DNA of 64,000 nt from Candidatus Eisenbacteria bacterium (GCA_035577985.1 DATJZY010000019.1:1-64000); one strand, 5' to 3'. Shown: positions 51,161 to 61,837, counted from the stretch's first letter. A program made the numbers and translations. Notes: generated by a model not told the origin, from the sequence alone.

Positions 51161-52603
51161 CTACAGCTCGGGGCTCGACGGCAGCGACGTCTCGCCCATG
51201 AGGTACGCGTCGACGCCGCGCGCGCATTCGCGCCCTTCCCAGATCGCCCACACGACGAGCGACTGGCCGCGGCGCGCGTCGCCGCAGGCGAACACGCCCG
51301 GCACCGTCGACTGGTAGTCGGGGCCCGCCTTCACGTTGCCGCGCTCGGTCAGCTCGCAGCCGAGCTGCGCGATCGCCGTGTCGGTCTCGGGGCCGAGGAA
51401 GCCCAGGGCCAGCAGCACGAGCTCGCACGGCAGCTCGAACTCGCTGCCGGGAATCTCCTTCATGACCGGACGGCCGTTCTCCTGCGCCCAGTCGAGCCGC
51501 ACGCCGCGCAGCGCCCGCACGCGGCCCTGCGCATCGGCGAGGAAGGCCTTGGTGTTGATGCTGAAGTCGCGCATCACGCCTTCCTCGTGCGAGCTCGAGG
51601 TGCGCAGGATCATCGGCCAGTTGGGCCACACGTGGGGCGGGCGGTCCTTCGGCGGCTCGGGCAGGAGCTCGAACTGGTGCACCGAGACGGCGCCGTGGCG
51701 GTTCGAGGTGCCGAGGCAGTCCGAGCCGGTGTCGCCGCCGCCGAGGATGACGACGCGCTTGCCGGTCGCCAGGATCTGCCCGGTGATCTCGTCGCCCGCG
51801 ACGACCTTGTTCTGCTGCGGCAGGAACTCCATCGCGAAGTGGATGCCCGCGAGCTCGCGGCCGGGCACGGGCAGGTCGCGGGGCTTGGTGGCGCCCCCCG
51901 AGAGCACGACGGCGTCGAACTGGCGCCGGAGCTCGTCGGCCGCGACCGTCACGCCGACGTGCACGCCGGTGCGGAAGGTCACCCCCTCGGCCGCCATCTG
52001 CTCCATGCGGCGGTCGATCAGGTGCTTCTCCATCTTGAAGTCCGGGATGCCGTAGCGGAGCAGCCCGCCGATGCGGCTCTCGCGCTCGAAGAGCGTGACG
52101 TCGTGTCCCGCGCGCGCGAGCTGCTGCGCGCAGGCCATTCCGGCCGGGCCCGATCCGACGACGGCGACCTTCTTCCCGGTCTTCCGCTCGGGGAGCTGCG
52201 GCGTCACCCAGCCCTCCTTGAAGGCGTAGTCGATGATGCTCTTCTCGATCAGCTTGATCGTGACCGGGTCGTTGTTGATGTTGAGGACACACGCCTCCTC
52301 GCAGGGCGCGGGGCAGATACGCCCGGTGAACTCGGGGAAGTTGTTCGTCGAGTGCAGGCGATCGATCGCGTCCTTCCAGCGGTTGCGGTACACGAGATCG
52401 TTCCAGTCCGGGATGATGTTCCCGAGCGGGCAACCCTTGTGGCAGAACGGAATGCCGCAATCCATGCAGCGCGCGCCCTGGATGCGCAGCTCCTCCTCGG
52501 GCATCTTCTGCTCGAACTCGTGCCAGTGCTTGAGCCGCTGCGGCACCGCCTCCTTGTGCGGCGTCTCGCGCTCGTACTCGAGAAAGCCCGTGATCTTACC
52601 CAT
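51161..52603 (-). CDS. gltD: Glutamate synthase small subunit
   Basis: A 480-residue NADPH-dependent glutamate synthase beta subunit. N-terminal [4Fe-4S] cysteines: [17 protein letters not shown] and [16 protein letters not shown]-binding [23 protein letters not shown]-binding [15 protein letters not shown], and the C-terminal [18 protein letters not shown]. It passes electrons from NADPH to GltB for glutamine plus 2-oxoglutarate to two glutamates. It starts 14 bases downstream of gltB and is cotranscribed with it. Confidence 0.97.
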   Translation of the reverse strand: MGKITGFLEYERETPHKEAVPQRLKHWHEFEQKMPEEELRIQGARCMDCGIPFCHKGCPLGNIIPDWNDLVYRNRWKDAIDRLHSTNNFPEFTGRICPAPCEEACVLNINNDPVTIKLIEKSIIDYAFKEGWVTPQLPERKTGKKVAVVGSGPAGMACAQQLARAGHDVTLFERESRIGGLLRYGIPDFKMEKHLIDRRMEQMAAEGVTFRTGVHVGVTVAADELRRQFDAVVLSGGATKPRDLPVPGRELAGIHFAMEFLPQQNKVVAGDEITGQILATGKRVVILGGGDTGSDCLGTSNRHGAVSVHQFELLPEPPKDRPPHVWPNWPMILRTSSSHEEGVMRDFSINTKAFLADAQGRVRALRGVRLDWAQENGRPVMKEIPGSEFELPCELVLLALGFLGPETDTAIAQLGCELTERGNVKAGPDYQSTVPGVFACGDARRGQSLVVWAIWEGRECARGVDAYLMGETSLPSSPEL

Positions 52604-52617
52604 GGAGCCTTGCCATC

Positions 52618-55600
52618 CTAGATCGCGGCGACGCGCGCCGCATCGGTGTCGAGGTGCTGCCGTGCGAGCACGGCCTTGTAGTCGGTCGGCATGACCTTCA
52701 CGAACCGCGTGCGCACGCGGTCCCACTCGCCCAGGATGCGCGCCGCGACGGCGGACCCGGTGAGCGCGCCGTGGCGCTCCACCAGCTCCCGCAGCGTCCG
52801 CTCGTCCTGCGCGGTCAGCGGGTCGAGCCCGACCATGCCCTTGTTGCAGTGGCCTTCGAAGGTGCCGTCCTCGTCGAGGACGTAGGCGACGCCGCCCGAC
52901 ATGCCGGCCGCGAAGTTGCGCCCGGTCTTGCCGAGCACGACGACCGTGCCCTTCGTCATGTACTCGCAGCCGTGGTCGCCGACGCCCTCGACGACGGCCG
53001 TCGCGCCGCTGTTGCGGACGCAGAAGCGCTCGCCCGCCTGGCCGCGCAGGAAGACCTCGCCGCCCGTCGCGCCGTACAGCGACACGTTGCCGACGATGAT
53101 GTTGTCCTCGGCGACGAAGCTCGCCCGCTTGGGCGGGTACACGACGACGCGCCCGGCCGAGATGCCCTTCGCGAAGTAGTCGTTCGCGTCGCCTTCGAGC
53201 TCGACCGCGATGCCCGGCGCGAGCCAGGCGCAGAAGCTCTGGCCGGCCGAGCCCGTGAACTTCAGCCGGATGGTGTCGGGCGGCAGGCCCTCGGCGCCGT
53301 GGCGGCGCGAGACCTCCGCCGACAGCATCGTGCAGGCCGTTCGGTTTCGGTTCGTGATCGGCAGGTCCAGTGTCACCTTCTCGCGTCGCTCGAGCGCCGG
53401 CGCCGCCCTGGCGATGAGCGTGCGATCGAGCGCCTTCTCCAGGCCGTGGTCCTGCGTCGTGACGCACCGGATCGCGACCTCGGGCGGCACGTCCGGCTTG
53501 TGGAGGATCGCGGAGAGGTCGACGCCCCGCGCCTTCCAGTGCTCGGAGACGTCGCGCACGTCGAGCGCGTCGACGCGGCCGACCATGTCCGCGACGGTGC
53601 GGAACCCGAGCTCGGCCATCACCTCGCGCAGCTCCTCGGCGAGGAACATCATGTAGTTGACGACGTGCTCGGGCTTGCCTTCGAACTTCTTGCGCAGCCG
53701 CGGGTCCTGCGTCGCGATGCCCACGGGGCAGGTGTTGAGATGGCAGACGCGCATCATGATGCAGCCCGTCGCGACGAGGGCCGACGACGCGAAGCCGTAC
53801 TCCTCGGCGCCGAGCAGCGCCGCGATCGCGACGTCGCGCCCGGTCTTCAGCTGGCCGTCGGTCTCGACCCGGATGCGGCCGCGGAGGTCGTTGGCCACCA
53901 GGATCTGCTGCGTCTCGGCGAGGCCGAGCTCCCACGGGATGCCGGCGTGCTTGATCGAGGTCAGCGGTGACGCGCCCGTGCCGCCGGAGTCGCCGCTGAT
54001 CAGGACGACGTCGGCCTTCGCCTTCGACACGCCGGCCGCGACCGTCCCGACGCCGACCTCGGCCACCAGCTTCACGCTGATGCGCGCGCGGTCGTTCGAG
54101 TTCTTGAGGTCGTGGATGAGCTGCGCGAGGTCCTCGATCGAGTAGATGTCGTGGTGCGGCGGCGGCGAGATCAGGCCGACGCCGGGCGTCGAGTAGCGGA
54201 TCCTGGCGATGTACTCGTCGACCTTGTGGCCGGGGAGCTGGCCGCCCTCGCCGGGCTTCGCACCCTGCGCCATCTTGATCTGCAGCTCGTCGGCGTTGAC
54301 GAGGTAGTAGCTGGTGACGCCGAACCGTCCCGACGCCACCTGCTTGATGGCGCTACGGCGCAAGTCGCCGTTCGGATCGCGCTGGTAGCGGACGGAGTCC
54401 TCGCCGCCTTCGCCGGTGTTCGACTTGCCGCCGATCCGGTTCATGGCGATGGCGAGGTTCTCGTGCGCCTCGCGCGAGATCGAGCCGAGCGACATGGCGC
54501 CCGTCTTGAAGCGCTTGACGATCTCGGACGCCGGCTCGACGTCGTCGATGGGGATCGGCGTGCCCGGCTTGAAGCGCAGGAGCCCGCGAATGGTGCACAG
54601 GCGCCGGCTCTCGTCGTTCGCCGTCGCCGTGTACTCCTTGAAGAGGCGGTAGTCGCCCTTGCGCACCGCGTGCTGGAGCTTCGCCACGGTGTTGGGATTG
54701 TACATGTGGTGCTCGCCGCGGCGGCGCCACTGGTACTGGCCGCCGACGTCGAGCTCGCCGTCGAGCGCGGGCGAGACCTGGAACGCGTAGTCGTGGCGGC
54801 GCTGGGCCTCCTCGGCGATGACGTCGAGGCCGATGCCCTCGATGCGCGACGCGGTCCAGGTGAAGTAGCGGTCGATCACCCGGCGGGAGAGACCGATCGC
54901 CTCGAAGATCTGCGCGCCACGGTAGCTGTGCAGCGTCGAGATCCCCATCTTGGTCATGACCTTCAGGACGCCCTTGTCGATCGCCTTGCGATAGTTCTTG
55001 AGCGCCGTCTCCTGGTCGACGTCGCGGATGACGCCTTCCATCTCCATGTCGCGCAGGGTCTCGTAGGCGAGATACGGGTTCACCGCGCCCGCGCCGTAGG
55101 CGAGGAGCAGGCTGAAGTGCTGCACCTCGCGCGGCTCGCCCGACTCGAGCACGATGCCGACGCGCATGCGCGTGCCTTCGCGGATGAGATGGTGGTGCAC
55201 GGCGCCGACGGCCAGCAGCGACGGGATCGGCACCTTGCGCTCGGAGACGCCGCGATCGGAGAGGACGAGGATCGTGTAGCCCTGTGTCACGGCGTCGGAG
55301 GCGCGCTCGCACAGCTCGTCGAGGGCGGCCCCGAGCCCCTCGCCGCCGAGCTTCGCGGGAAACAGGATCGGCAGGGTGATGGCGCGCAGCGATCCCTCGT
55401 CGAGCGCCTTCACCTGCGCCAGCTGCTCGTCGCTGAGGATGGGGCTCTTCAGCTGGAGCTGCGCCGCGTGCTCGGGCGTCTCCTCGAAGAGGTTCTGCTG
55501 CGGCCCGATCGTCGTCTGCACCGACATGACGAGCTCCTCGCGGATCGGGTCGATCGGCGGGTTCGTCACCTGCGCGAAGAGCTGCTTGAAGTAGTTGAAC

Positions 55601-57141
55601 AGGAGCTGCGGGCGGTCCGACAGGACGGCGAGCGGTGTGTCGGTACCCATGGAGCCCACCGCCTCCTGGCCGTTCAGGGCCATCGGCGTCATGAGGATGC
55701 GCAGATCCTCGATCGTGTAGCCGAACGCCTGCTGGCGGGTGAGGAGCGTGTCGGGCGAATGGGCCGGCGCGAGGACCTCGGCCTCGGGCAGGTCGTCCAG
55801 GTGCTTCAGGTTGAGGTCGAGCCACTGGCGGTACGGCTTGCGTACCGCCATGGACTCCTTGATCTCCTCGTCGCCGACGATCCGTCCCTGCTCGGTGTCG
55901 ACCAGGAACATGCGACCGGGCTGCAGGCGATCCTTGTGCTCGACGTTCTCGGGCGCGATGTCGAGCACGCCGACCTCGGACGCCATCACGACGAAGCCGT
56001 CCTTGGTGACGACGTAGCGCGACGGCCGCAGGCCGTTGCGGTCGAGGACCGCACCCACGACCCGACCGTCGGTGAAGGCGATCGAGGCCGGGCCGTCCCA
56101 CGGCTCCATCAGGCACGCGTGGTACTCGTAGAACGCGCGCTTGCTCGGGCCCATGCTCTCGTGGCCCTGCCACGCCTCGGGGATCATCATCATGACCGCG
56201 TGCGGCAGCGAGCGCCCGGTGTGGACGAGGAGCTCGAGCGCGTTGTCGAAGTTTCCCGAGTCGCTGGTCGCGGGATCGCAGATCGGGAAGAGCTTCATGA
56301 CGTCGTCGAAGTCGGGGGAGGCGAACATCGCCTGGCGCGCGTGCATCCAGTTGACGTTGCCGCGCAGCGTGTTGATCTCACCGTTGTGCGCGATGAACCG
56401 GTAGGGATGCGCGCGGTCCCACGACGGGAACGTGTTGGTCGAGAAGCGCTGGTGGACGAGCGCGATCGCCGACACGAACAGGGGATCGACCAGGTCGTGG
56501 TAGAAGGCCGGGATCTGCTCGGGGAGCAGCAGGCCCTTGTAGACGATCGTGCGCGCCGAGAGGCTCGGCATGTAGAACCGCTCCGATTCCGGCATGGTCG
56601 AGGTGCGCACGAGGTTCTCGACCCGCTTGCGGATGACGTACAGCTTGCGCTCGAGGGCCGTGGGGCCCTTGGTGTGGCGGCCGGCGCCGACGAACACCTG
56701 GCGAATGACGGGCATGGCCTTCTGCGCGACCGGACCCGGCTTCGTCTCGTCGATCGGGACGTGCCGCCAGCCGAGGACCTTCTGGCCCTCCTCGCGCACG
56801 ACCTTCTCGATGATGCGTTCGCACTCGTTGCGCTGGTGCACCTCGGCGGGGAGGAAGACCATCCCGACGCCGTAATCGCCGGGCGCCGGCAGGTCGATGC
56901 GAAGCGACTTCGCCTCGCGCCGCAGGAACGCGTCGGGCATCTGCATGAGGATGCCCGCGCCGTCGCCGGTCAACGGGTCGCAGCCGCACGCCCCACGGTG
57001 CGTCAGGTTCTGGAGAACCGTCAGCCCCTTCTGCACGATGTCGTGCGACCGCTCGCCCTTCACGTTGACGACGAATCCCACCCCGCATGCGTCGTGCTCG
57101 ATCCGCGGGTCCCTCAGCCACTGTGTGCTTCGTTGCGCCAT
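52618..57141 (-). CDS. gltB: Glutamate synthase large subunit
   Basis: A 1507-residue ferredoxin/NADPH-type glutamate synthase alpha subunit. The N-terminal amidotransferase begins after a short propeptide, with Cys19 in HDACGVGF as the nucleophile. The synthase domain has the FMN-binding [18 protein letters not shown] region, and [3Fe-4S] cysteines [15 protein letters not shown]. The C-terminal beta-helix domain includes [20 protein letters not shown]. The stop of the Lrp-like gene is one base from this start, so regulator and enzyme are one unit. Confidence 0.98.
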   Translation of the reverse strand: MAQRSTQWLRDPRIEHDACGVGFVVNVKGERSHDIVQKGLTVLQNLTHRGACGCDPLTGDGAGILMQMPDAFLRREAKSLRIDLPAPGDYGVGMVFLPAEVHQRNECERIIEKVVREEGQKVLGWRHVPIDETKPGPVAQKAMPVIRQVFVGAGRHTKGPTALERKLYVIRKRVENLVRTSTMPESERFYMPSLSARTIVYKGLLLPEQIPAFYHDLVDPLFVSAIALVHQRFSTNTFPSWDRAHPYRFIAHNGEINTLRGNVNWMHARQAMFASPDFDDVMKLFPICDPATSDSGNFDNALELLVHTGRSLPHAVMMMIPEAWQGHESMGPSKRAFYEYHACLMEPWDGPASIAFTDGRVVGAVLDRNGLRPSRYVVTKDGFVVMASEVGVLDIAPENVEHKDRLQPGRMFLVDTEQGRIVGDEEIKESMAVRKPYRQWLDLNLKHLDDLPEAEVLAPAHSPDTLLTRQQAFGYTIEDLRILMTPMALNGQEAVGSMGTDTPLAVLSDRPQLLFNYFKQLFAQVTNPPIDPIREELVMSVQTTIGPQQNLFEETPEHAAQLQLKSPILSDEQLAQVKALDEGSLRAITLPILFPAKLGGEGLGAALDELCERASDAVTQGYTILVLSDRGVSERKVPIPSLLAVGAVHHHLIREGTRMRVGIVLESGEPREVQHFSLLLAYGAGAVNPYLAYETLRDMEMEGVIRDVDQETALKNYRKAIDKGVLKVMTKMGISTLHSYRGAQIFEAIGLSRRVIDRYFTWTASRIEGIGLDVIAEEAQRRHDYAFQVSPALDGELDVGGQYQWRRRGEHHMYNPNTVAKLQHAVRKGDYRLFKEYTATANDESRRLCTIRGLLRFKPGTPIPIDDVEPASEIVKRFKTGAMSLGSISREAHENLAIAMNRIGGKSNTGEGGEDSVRYQRDPNGDLRRSAIKQVASGRFGVTSYYLVNADELQIKMAQGAKPGEGGQLPGHKVDEYIARIRYSTPGVGLISPPPHHDIYSIEDLAQLIHDLKNSNDRARISVKLVAEVGVGTVAAGVSKAKADVVLISGDSGGTGASPLTSIKHAGIPWELGLAETQQILVANDLRGRIRVETDGQLKTGRDVAIAALLGAEEYGFASSALVATGCIMMRVCHLNTCPVGIATQDPRLRKKFEGKPEHVVNYMMFLAEELREVMAELGFRTVADMVGRVDALDVRDVSEHWKARGVDLSAILHKPDVPPEVAIRCVTTQDHGLEKALDRTLIARAAPALERREKVTLDLPITNRNRTACTMLSAEVSRRHGAEGLPPDTIRLKFTGSAGQSFCAWLAPGIAVELEGDANDYFAKGISAGRVVVYPPKRASFVAEDNIIVGNVSLYGATGGEVFLRGQAGERFCVRNSGATAVVEGVGDHGCEYMTKGTVVVLGKTGRNFAAGMSGGVAYVLDEDGTFEGHCNKGMVGLDPLTAQDERTLRELVERHGALTGSAVAARILGEWDRVRTRFVKVMPTDYKAVLARQHLDTDAARVAAI

Positions 57142-57142
57142 G

Positions 57143-57697
57143 CTACGCTCTCCGCAGATGTCCGGTTCCCTCGCTCGAGCGCCGCGTGCGCCGGGTGTGC
57201 GTGGGCGGCACGGTGTCCTCGGGCTCGAGGCCGAGCTGCACGCGCTCGATGTGGGTCGACAGGACGACGGTCGTTTCGGTCCGCGCCACGCCGTCGATGG
57301 AGCGGATCTTCGAGATCAGCCGCTCGAGCGTCGACGTGTTCGCGGTCTTCACCTTGAGCAGGAAAGTGAACGCCCCGGTCACGTGATGGCACTCGAGAAC
57401 GTTCTCGACCGCGGTCACCTGCTGCTCGAACGCTTCGATCGAATCGGGATTGGTGGTAAGGACGCCGATGAATGCGGTGACGTCGAGGCCGATGCGACGC
57501 CCGTCGAGGATGGCGTGGTAACCGGTGATGACGTTCGCGGCCTCGAGCTTCTTGATGCGCTCGAGCACCGCGGGCGCCGAGAGCCCCACCTGCTCGCCCA
57601 GACGCGCGAGCGGAGTGCGGCAATCCTCCTGCAAGAGCGACATGATGCGGAGATCCGTGTCGTCTGGCGCGGCGTCTGCGTTGGCTCCGAATCTCAT
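57143..57697 (-). CDS. Lrp/AsnC-family regulator
   Basis: A 184-residue Lrp/AsnC protein: winged helix-turn-helix at residues about 14-70 ([42 protein letters not shown]) followed by a RAM effector domain ([24 protein letters not shown]) and a longer C-terminal tail. It directly precedes gltB and gltD, so it probably senses an amino acid such as glutamate or leucine and controls glutamate synthase, as Lrp does in enterobacteria. A strong promoter lies just upstream. Confidence 0.93.
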   Translation of the reverse strand: MRFGANADAAPDDTDLRIMSLLQEDCRTPLARLGEQVGLSAPAVLERIKKLEAANVITGYHAILDGRRIGLDVTAFIGVLTTNPDSIEAFEQQVTAVENVLECHHVTGAFTFLLKVKTANTSTLERLISKIRSIDGVARTETTVVLSTHIERVQLGLEPEDTVPPTHTRRTRRSSEGTGHLRRA

Positions 57698-57723
57698 AAG
57701 GTGCTCCTGGGGGTTTAGTCCAC

Positions 57724-57752
57724 TTTTATTCAGGATCTTCCATGCGTGTCAA
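57724..57752 (-). promoter_or_regulatory. Sigma70-type promoter for lrp-gltB-gltD
   Basis: On the minus strand, TTGACA (57752-57747) is followed after 17 bases by ATAAAA (57729-57724), close to the consensus -35 and -10. It lies 26 bases upstream of the ATG of the Lrp gene, which has an AGGAG ribosome-binding site. The region is the most AT-rich part of the neighbourhood. It faces away from the decayed gene on the plus strand. Confidence 0.7.
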
Positions 57753-57782
57753 TGGTTTATTAGGCATGCCAAAGGGGGAAGC

Positions 57783-58149
57783 ATGAGGGCAGCCATGGCG
57801 TCGATCGGGGTGGCTCTGGCCGTGACCATGGCCGCGGCGCAGCCGGTCTCGCAGCGCATCACCGCGGCGGACACGGCGCTCCTGTTCGGCGGTGCGGACG
57901 CCGAGGGCGGCATCGGCGATTGGTACGTGTCCAACGGCGTCGTGCAGGCGATCGACCAAGACGAGGGCGTCGCTGGTGACCGCGAGCGGCACCGAGCCGC
58001 GGAAGCGCGCCGTGCCGCCGCTCGATGACGCCCGCCGCGCCACACGGTTCCGCAGGGCGTGGTCGCCGTGCTCGACGCACGCACCGACGAGCCGGTCGTG
58101 CGCTACGGACGGGAGGGCGCCGTCGTCGCCCTAACCGGGGCGCGGTAGC
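57783..58149 (+). pseudogene. Decayed secreted-protein gene (several frame changes)
   Basis: It starts as a convincing secreted protein (MRAAMASIGVALAVTMAAAQPVS) with ADTALLFGGADAEGGIGDWYVSNGVVQAI, but then the reading frame drifts to DRERHRAAEARRAAAR and stops at 58028. A protein-like segment in another frame (GVVAVLDARTDEPVVRYGREGAVVALTG) ends at 58149. This fits a truncated, frameshifted remnant of a longer gene. I do not recognise the family. Confidence 0.55.
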
Positions 58150-58193
58150 CGGCGGCGCGGCGAGCGTGCTAGACGCCGCCGGAGGAGGGCCGG

Positions 58194-58877
58194 ATGGCGA
58201 AGGCACGCAAGCGCAAGAAGACGAAGGCGAGCGGGCGCAAGCGGGCTTCCGGGCGCGCGACCAAGCCGAAGAAGCGGGCGAAGCGCCGCCCCAAGCGCTC
58301 GGCGAAGCCCAAGACCCGCACGCGGCGCGCCGCCAAGCCGAAGGCGCGCGCCAAGCGTCGCGTCGCGCCGCGCACGAAGGTGCGCGCGATGGCCTCGCGA
58401 CCTCCGCAGCCCGCAACCGCGGCGTTCGCGCCCCCTCCTATCGCGCCGGCGGCGGTGCCGGCGGACGGGCTACGCGCGAAGGTCGAGGCCTCGCTCGTCG
58501 CCCGCGGCTACCATCCACCGGAAGCGACGGTCGTCGACGTGCTGACGTCGATCGGACACGGCTACGAGCAGGGTCCCTCGGCGCCGCCGGCGGGATTGAA
58601 TCTCGACATCGACGGCCCGGTGTCCGACGGCCTCGCCGATCGCTACGCCAAGGGCGACCGGGCGCCGTTCCCGGTCCGCTCGGCCCATCGCCACCCGGTC
58701 CGCTCGACGGTCGACTTCAACCTGGTACAGCTCGGCCTCGGCTCGACGAGCGAAGCGGCGCGCGAGGCGCTGACGTCGTTCTGCCTGGGCTCGTGGAATC
58801 CCGACGCCGATCCGATCACGATGCGCGACGCCATCGCCGGACCGGTCGTCGCCTGGTATCGCACCGGGCTCGGCTGA
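58194..58877 (+). CDS. Lys/Arg-rich N-terminus fused to unknown domain
   Basis: A 227-residue protein. The first ~65 residues are almost only Lys, Arg, Ala and Pro (KARKRKKTKASGRKRASGRA), like histone H1-like or SWIB/ribosomal tails, and would bind nucleic acid. The rest (residues about 85-227) has a compact domain with ATVVDVLTSIGHGYEQG and DNLVQLGLGS-type helices and strands (FNLVQLGLGS), which I do not recognise. A chromatin or RNA-associated role is a guess from the tail only. It ends 13 bases from the convergent APS kinase gene. Confidence 0.7.
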   Translation: MAKARKRKKTKASGRKRASGRATKPKKRAKRRPKRSAKPKTRTRRAAKPKARAKRRVAPRTKVRAMASRPPQPATAAFAPPPIAPAAVPADGLRAKVEASLVARGYHPPEATVVDVLTSIGHGYEQGPSAPPAGLNLDIDGPVSDGLADRYAKGDRAPFPVRSAHRHPVRSTVDFNLVQLGLGSTSEAAREALTSFCLGSWNPDADPITMRDAIAGPVVAWYRTGLG

Positions 58878-58889
58878 GCCCGGGGGCCT

Positions 58890-59504
58890 TCACGCGCGCG
58901 GAACGATCCCCTTCGACGCGAGGTAGTCGACTACCTTCGCGACCGCCGCGTCGACCGACAGCTCGTGCGACTCGAGCGTGAGCTCGGGCTTCGCCGGCGC
59001 CTCGTATGGGGCCGAGATGCCGGTGAACTCCTTGATCTCGCCGGCGCGGGCCTTCTTGTAGAGGCCCTTCACGTCACGCTGCTCGCAGACCTCGACCGGG
59101 CAGTCGACGAAGATCTCGACGAAGTCGCCGGGCTTCATGAGCGCCCGCACCTGATCGCGATCGGCGCGATAGGGCGAGATGAAGGCCGTGATCGCCACCA
59201 GCCCGGCGTCGGTGAAGAGCTTCGCGACCTCACCGATGCGGCGGATGTTCTCGGTCCGGTCCTCGGGCGAGAAGCCCAGGTTCTTGTTGAGGCCATGCCG
59301 GATGTTGTCGCCGTCCAGGATGTACGTCCGCACGCCGCGCTCGCACAGGCGCTTTTCGAGGTCGACCGCGATGGTCGACTTGCCGGAGCCCGAGAGCCCC
59401 GTCAGCCACACGGTCGCTCCCTTGTGTCCGTTCAGCTTTTCGCGGTCGTCGCGGTTCACGGCACCCTGGTGCCAGACGATGTTCGTTGCCTTCTGCTCAG
59501 CCAT
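58890..59504 (-). CDS. cysC: Adenylylsulfate (APS) kinase
   Basis: A 204-residue APS kinase. P-loop GLSGSGKST at residues 36-44, the [26 protein letters not shown] segment that binds APS, and [13 protein letters not shown] with later [24 protein letters not shown]. It phosphorylates APS to PAPS for sulfonation or sulfate reduction. No sulfate adenylyltransferase gene is adjacent. Start ATG at 59504; the promoter must lie in the divergent gap to the STAS-ECF gene. Confidence 0.96.
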   Translation of the reverse strand: MAEQKATNIVWHQGAVNRDDREKLNGHKGATVWLTGLSGSGKSTIAVDLEKRLCERGVRTYILDGDNIRHGLNKNLGFSPEDRTENIRRIGEVAKLFTDAGLVAITAFISPYRADRDQVRALMKPGDFVEIFVDCPVEVCEQRDVKGLYKKARAGEIKEFTGISAPYEAPAKPELTLESHELSVDAAVAKVVDYLASKGIVPRA

Positions 59505-59652
59505 AGGGGCGAGAGCATTATCGGGGTCGGTCGGGCGGGGCAAGCCTACGCGTAGGCCCTCGACATTCGGCGGCCGCTCGCGACGCGTGGTGGTTCCGCG
59601 AAATGCCGTGGGCCGTCGTGGGCGGCGGCCGCGGCGTGCGTTCAGGGCCAAC

Positions 59653-59685
59653 TCGCCGATCCGTCGCAGGATTCCGGATCGGCGA
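59653..59685. promoter_or_regulatory. 11-bp inverted repeat upstream of STAS-ECF gene
   Basis: TCGCCGATCCG and its exact complement CGGATCGGCGA are separated by 11 bases, 45 bases before the ATG of the STAS-ECF sigma gene and 149 beyond the cysC start. It could be a repressor or sigma-autoregulation operator, or a 5' leader hairpin. The rest of the 225-base gap shows no gene. Confidence 0.5.
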
Positions 59686-59729
59686 CGCCCACGATCGGCC
59701 TCGGTACGAGCGTTGCTCTACCGAACCGC

Positions 59730-60611
59730 ATGCTGCGAATCACACGCCTCCCCGGAGCCGACCGGACCACCCACCTGCGCGCCGAAGGACGCATCGTCGC
59801 GCAGAGCGCGGCCGAGCTCGATCTCGCGTGCCGCCGCGCTCCTGGCCAGGGCCTCGTGCTCGACCTCGCACGAGTGACCTTCGTCGACGCCGTCGGAACC
59901 GAACTGGTCCGAGGCCTCGCCCGCGAGGGCGCGACGCTGGTCGGATCCTCGTCGTTCGTCCGCGAGCTGCTGGGCACGCGCGAGGCCGAGACCGGCGACC
60001 CCGAAGAGGCGCCGCTCGTGGCCCGCCTGCGGGGCGGCGACGCGGCGGCATTCGAGGCACTCGTGCGCGCCCATGGCGGCCGCCTCCTCGCGGTCGCGCG
60101 TCGCATGATGGGGGGCAACGAAGCCGACGCGCGCGACGTCGTGCAGGACGCGCTCCTCCAGGCGCACCGGGCCATCGCGAGCTTCAACGGCACGTCGCGG
60201 CTGTCGACGTGGCTGCACCGCATCGTCGTCAACGCGGCCTTGATGAAGCTTCGCTCGCGCCGCCGCCGTCCCGAGGAGTCGATCGACGACCTGCTGCCGC
60301 GCTTCGACGACGACGGGCATCGCCTGGAGGCGAGCAGCGAGTGGGCGACGCCGGGCGAGGAGGCGGCGCAGCGACGGGAGACCCGCGCGATGGTGCGCCG
60401 TCTGATCGATCGCTTGCCCGAGAGCTACCGCACCGTCCTCCTCATGCGCGACATCGAGGATCTCGACACCGAGGAGGTGGCGGAGGCGCTCGGGATCACG
60501 GCCAACGCGGTGAATGTGCGCCTGCACCGCGCGCGGCAGGCGCTGAAGGCGCTGGTCGAGCGGGAGCTGGGCGTCGGCAGGACCGGCGTGCCGACCGCCG
60601 TCGCATCCTGA
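59730..60611 (+). CDS. STAS-domain fused to ECF sigma factor
   Basis: A 293-residue protein with two joined parts. Residues about 1-84 look like a STAS (SpoIIAA/anti-anti-sigma) fold (GRIVAQSAAELDLACRRAPGQGLVLDLARVTFVDAVGTELVRGLA; key VLDLARVTFVDAVGTE). Residues about 95-280 are an ECF sigma factor: region 2 FEALVRAHGGRLLAVARRMMGGNEADARDVVQDALLQAHRAI and region 4 LPESYRTVLLMRDIEDLDTEEVAEALGITANAVNVRLHRARQ. A STAS domain in cis would let the sigma factor be held or released by a partner binding its own N-terminus, or sense a signal. Not a usual ECF architecture. Confidence 0.85.
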   Translation: MLRITRLPGADRTTHLRAEGRIVAQSAAELDLACRRAPGQGLVLDLARVTFVDAVGTELVRGLAREGATLVGSSSFVRELLGTREAETGDPEEAPLVARLRGGDAAAFEALVRAHGGRLLAVARRMMGGNEADARDVVQDALLQAHRAIASFNGTSRLSTWLHRIVVNAALMKLRSRRRRPEESIDDLLPRFDDDGHRLEASSEWATPGEEAAQRRETRAMVRRLIDRLPESYRTVLLMRDIEDLDTEEVAEALGITANAVNVRLHRARQALKALVERELGVGRTGVPTAVAS

Positions 60612-60655
60612 TCGGGCCTTGCCGGCGCGGCCGCTTTCCCATTAGAGGTCGCGCC

Positions 60656-61837
60656 ATGGTGGAGAGCGTTCCGGAGCGCCTGCACGGGCCTCTGGATGGG
60701 GTCGCGCGCCTGGCGCCTCTCATTCGCGAGCACGCAGAGCGCTCGGAGCGCGAGTCCCAGCTCGCAACGGAGGTCGTCGAAGCGTTCCACGAGGCGGGGC
60801 TCTTCCGGGTCCTCCTGCCGCTCGAAATGAAGGGCAGCGGCCTCACGATCCCCGAGACGCTCCGGGTCTACGAGGCCGTCGCCCGCATCGACGGCTCCTG
60901 CGGCTGGAACCTCGCCATCTGCGCCGACGGTCCCGTGTTCGGCCACTTCCTGCCGCACGCGACGTATGACGAGATTTTCGGCGACCCGCGCGCGCTGATC
61001 GGCGGATCATTGAACCCGATGTCCACGCGCGCCGTCCGGTGCGATGGAGGTTGGCGCTTTTCGGGGAAGGCCACGTTCGTGAGCGGCTCGGCGCAGCTCA
61101 CCTGGGTCATGTCGTCCGGGATCGTGTTCCGCGACGGCGCGCCCGAGATGGGGTCGAACGGCATTCCCGTCATGCGGTCGGGGGTGTTGCCCAAGCGCGT
61201 GTGCACGGTGCTCGACACGTGGTCGGTCAGCGGCATGCGCGGGACGGGCAGCAACGACTGTGCCTTCGAGGACGTGTTCGTCCCCGACGCGTTCACGTTC
61301 GATTGGCCGGATCCGCGCTCGTCCTGGCAGCGCGGGGCGTTCGCCGCCGTTCCGCTCGTGACCCAGTTGGGTGGCGGTCTCGCGTCGGTCGCGCTCGGCA
61401 TCGCACAGCACGCGATCGATGCGCTCGTGGAGCTGGCGACGACGAAGGTCCCGGCGGCCACGCGCGCGACGCTCTGCGAGCGGCCCCTTGCCCAGATCCA
61501 GGTCGCCCAGGCCGAGGGGCTACTGCAGGCGGGGCGCGCGTACCTGTGGAGCGCGAACGAGGAGGCGTGGCGCAGAGGCGAGGCGGGTGCGCCATTCGGC
61601 GCGCCGGAGCGCGCCGCGGCGCGGCTGGCTTCGGTGACGGCGGCGAAGCTCGCTGCCCAGGCCGTCGATCTCGTCTACGACGCCGCGGGCGCGACGTCGA
61701 TCCAGAAGTCGTCTCCGATCGAGCGCTGCTGGCGCGACGTCCACGCCGTCACGCAGCACGTGATCCTCAGCACCGGCCGCTTCGAGATCGTCGGCCGCGT
61801 CCTGTTCGGCCTCGACCCGGGCGCGCCGATCATCTGA
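60656..61837 (+). CDS. Acyl-CoA dehydrogenase-like flavin monooxygenase
   Basis: A 393-residue acyl-CoA dehydrogenase-fold protein of the DszC/HsaA-type branch: VVEAFHEAGLFRVLLPLEMKGSGLTIPETLRVYEAVARIDGSCGWN at the N-terminus (key RIDGSCGWN), GGWRFSGKATFVSGSAQLTWVM in the middle domain, and DAAGATSIQKSSPIERCWRDVHAVTQHVILS near the C-terminus (R-D-x-H-A). Such enzymes hydroxylate aromatics or heterocycles with reduced flavin from a separate reductase; the reductase at 13450 is a distant candidate. It is 44 bases downstream of the STAS-ECF gene. Confidence 0.87.
   Translation: MVESVPERLHGPLDGVARLAPLIREHAERSERESQLATEVVEAFHEAGLFRVLLPLEMKGSGLTIPETLRVYEAVARIDGSCGWNLAICADGPVFGHFLPHATYDEIFGDPRALIGGSLNPMSTRAVRCDGGWRFSGKATFVSGSAQLTWVMSSGIVFRDGAPEMGSNGIPVMRSGVLPKRVCTVLDTWSVSGMRGTGSNDCAFEDVFVPDAFTFDWPDPRSSWQRGAFAAVPLVTQLGGGLASVALGIAQHAIDALVELATTKVPAATRATLCERPLAQIQVAQAEGLLQAGRAYLWSANEEAWRRGEAGAPFGAPERAAARLASVTAAKLAAQAVDLVYDAAGATSIQKSSPIERCWRDVHAVTQHVILSTGRFEIVGRVLFGLDPGAPII

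Noticed and set aside
54112-57357. Long plus-strand open frame opposite gltB
   Set aside because: It is the antisense of a firmly identified gene, has no fold or motif, and crosses into the Lrp gene.
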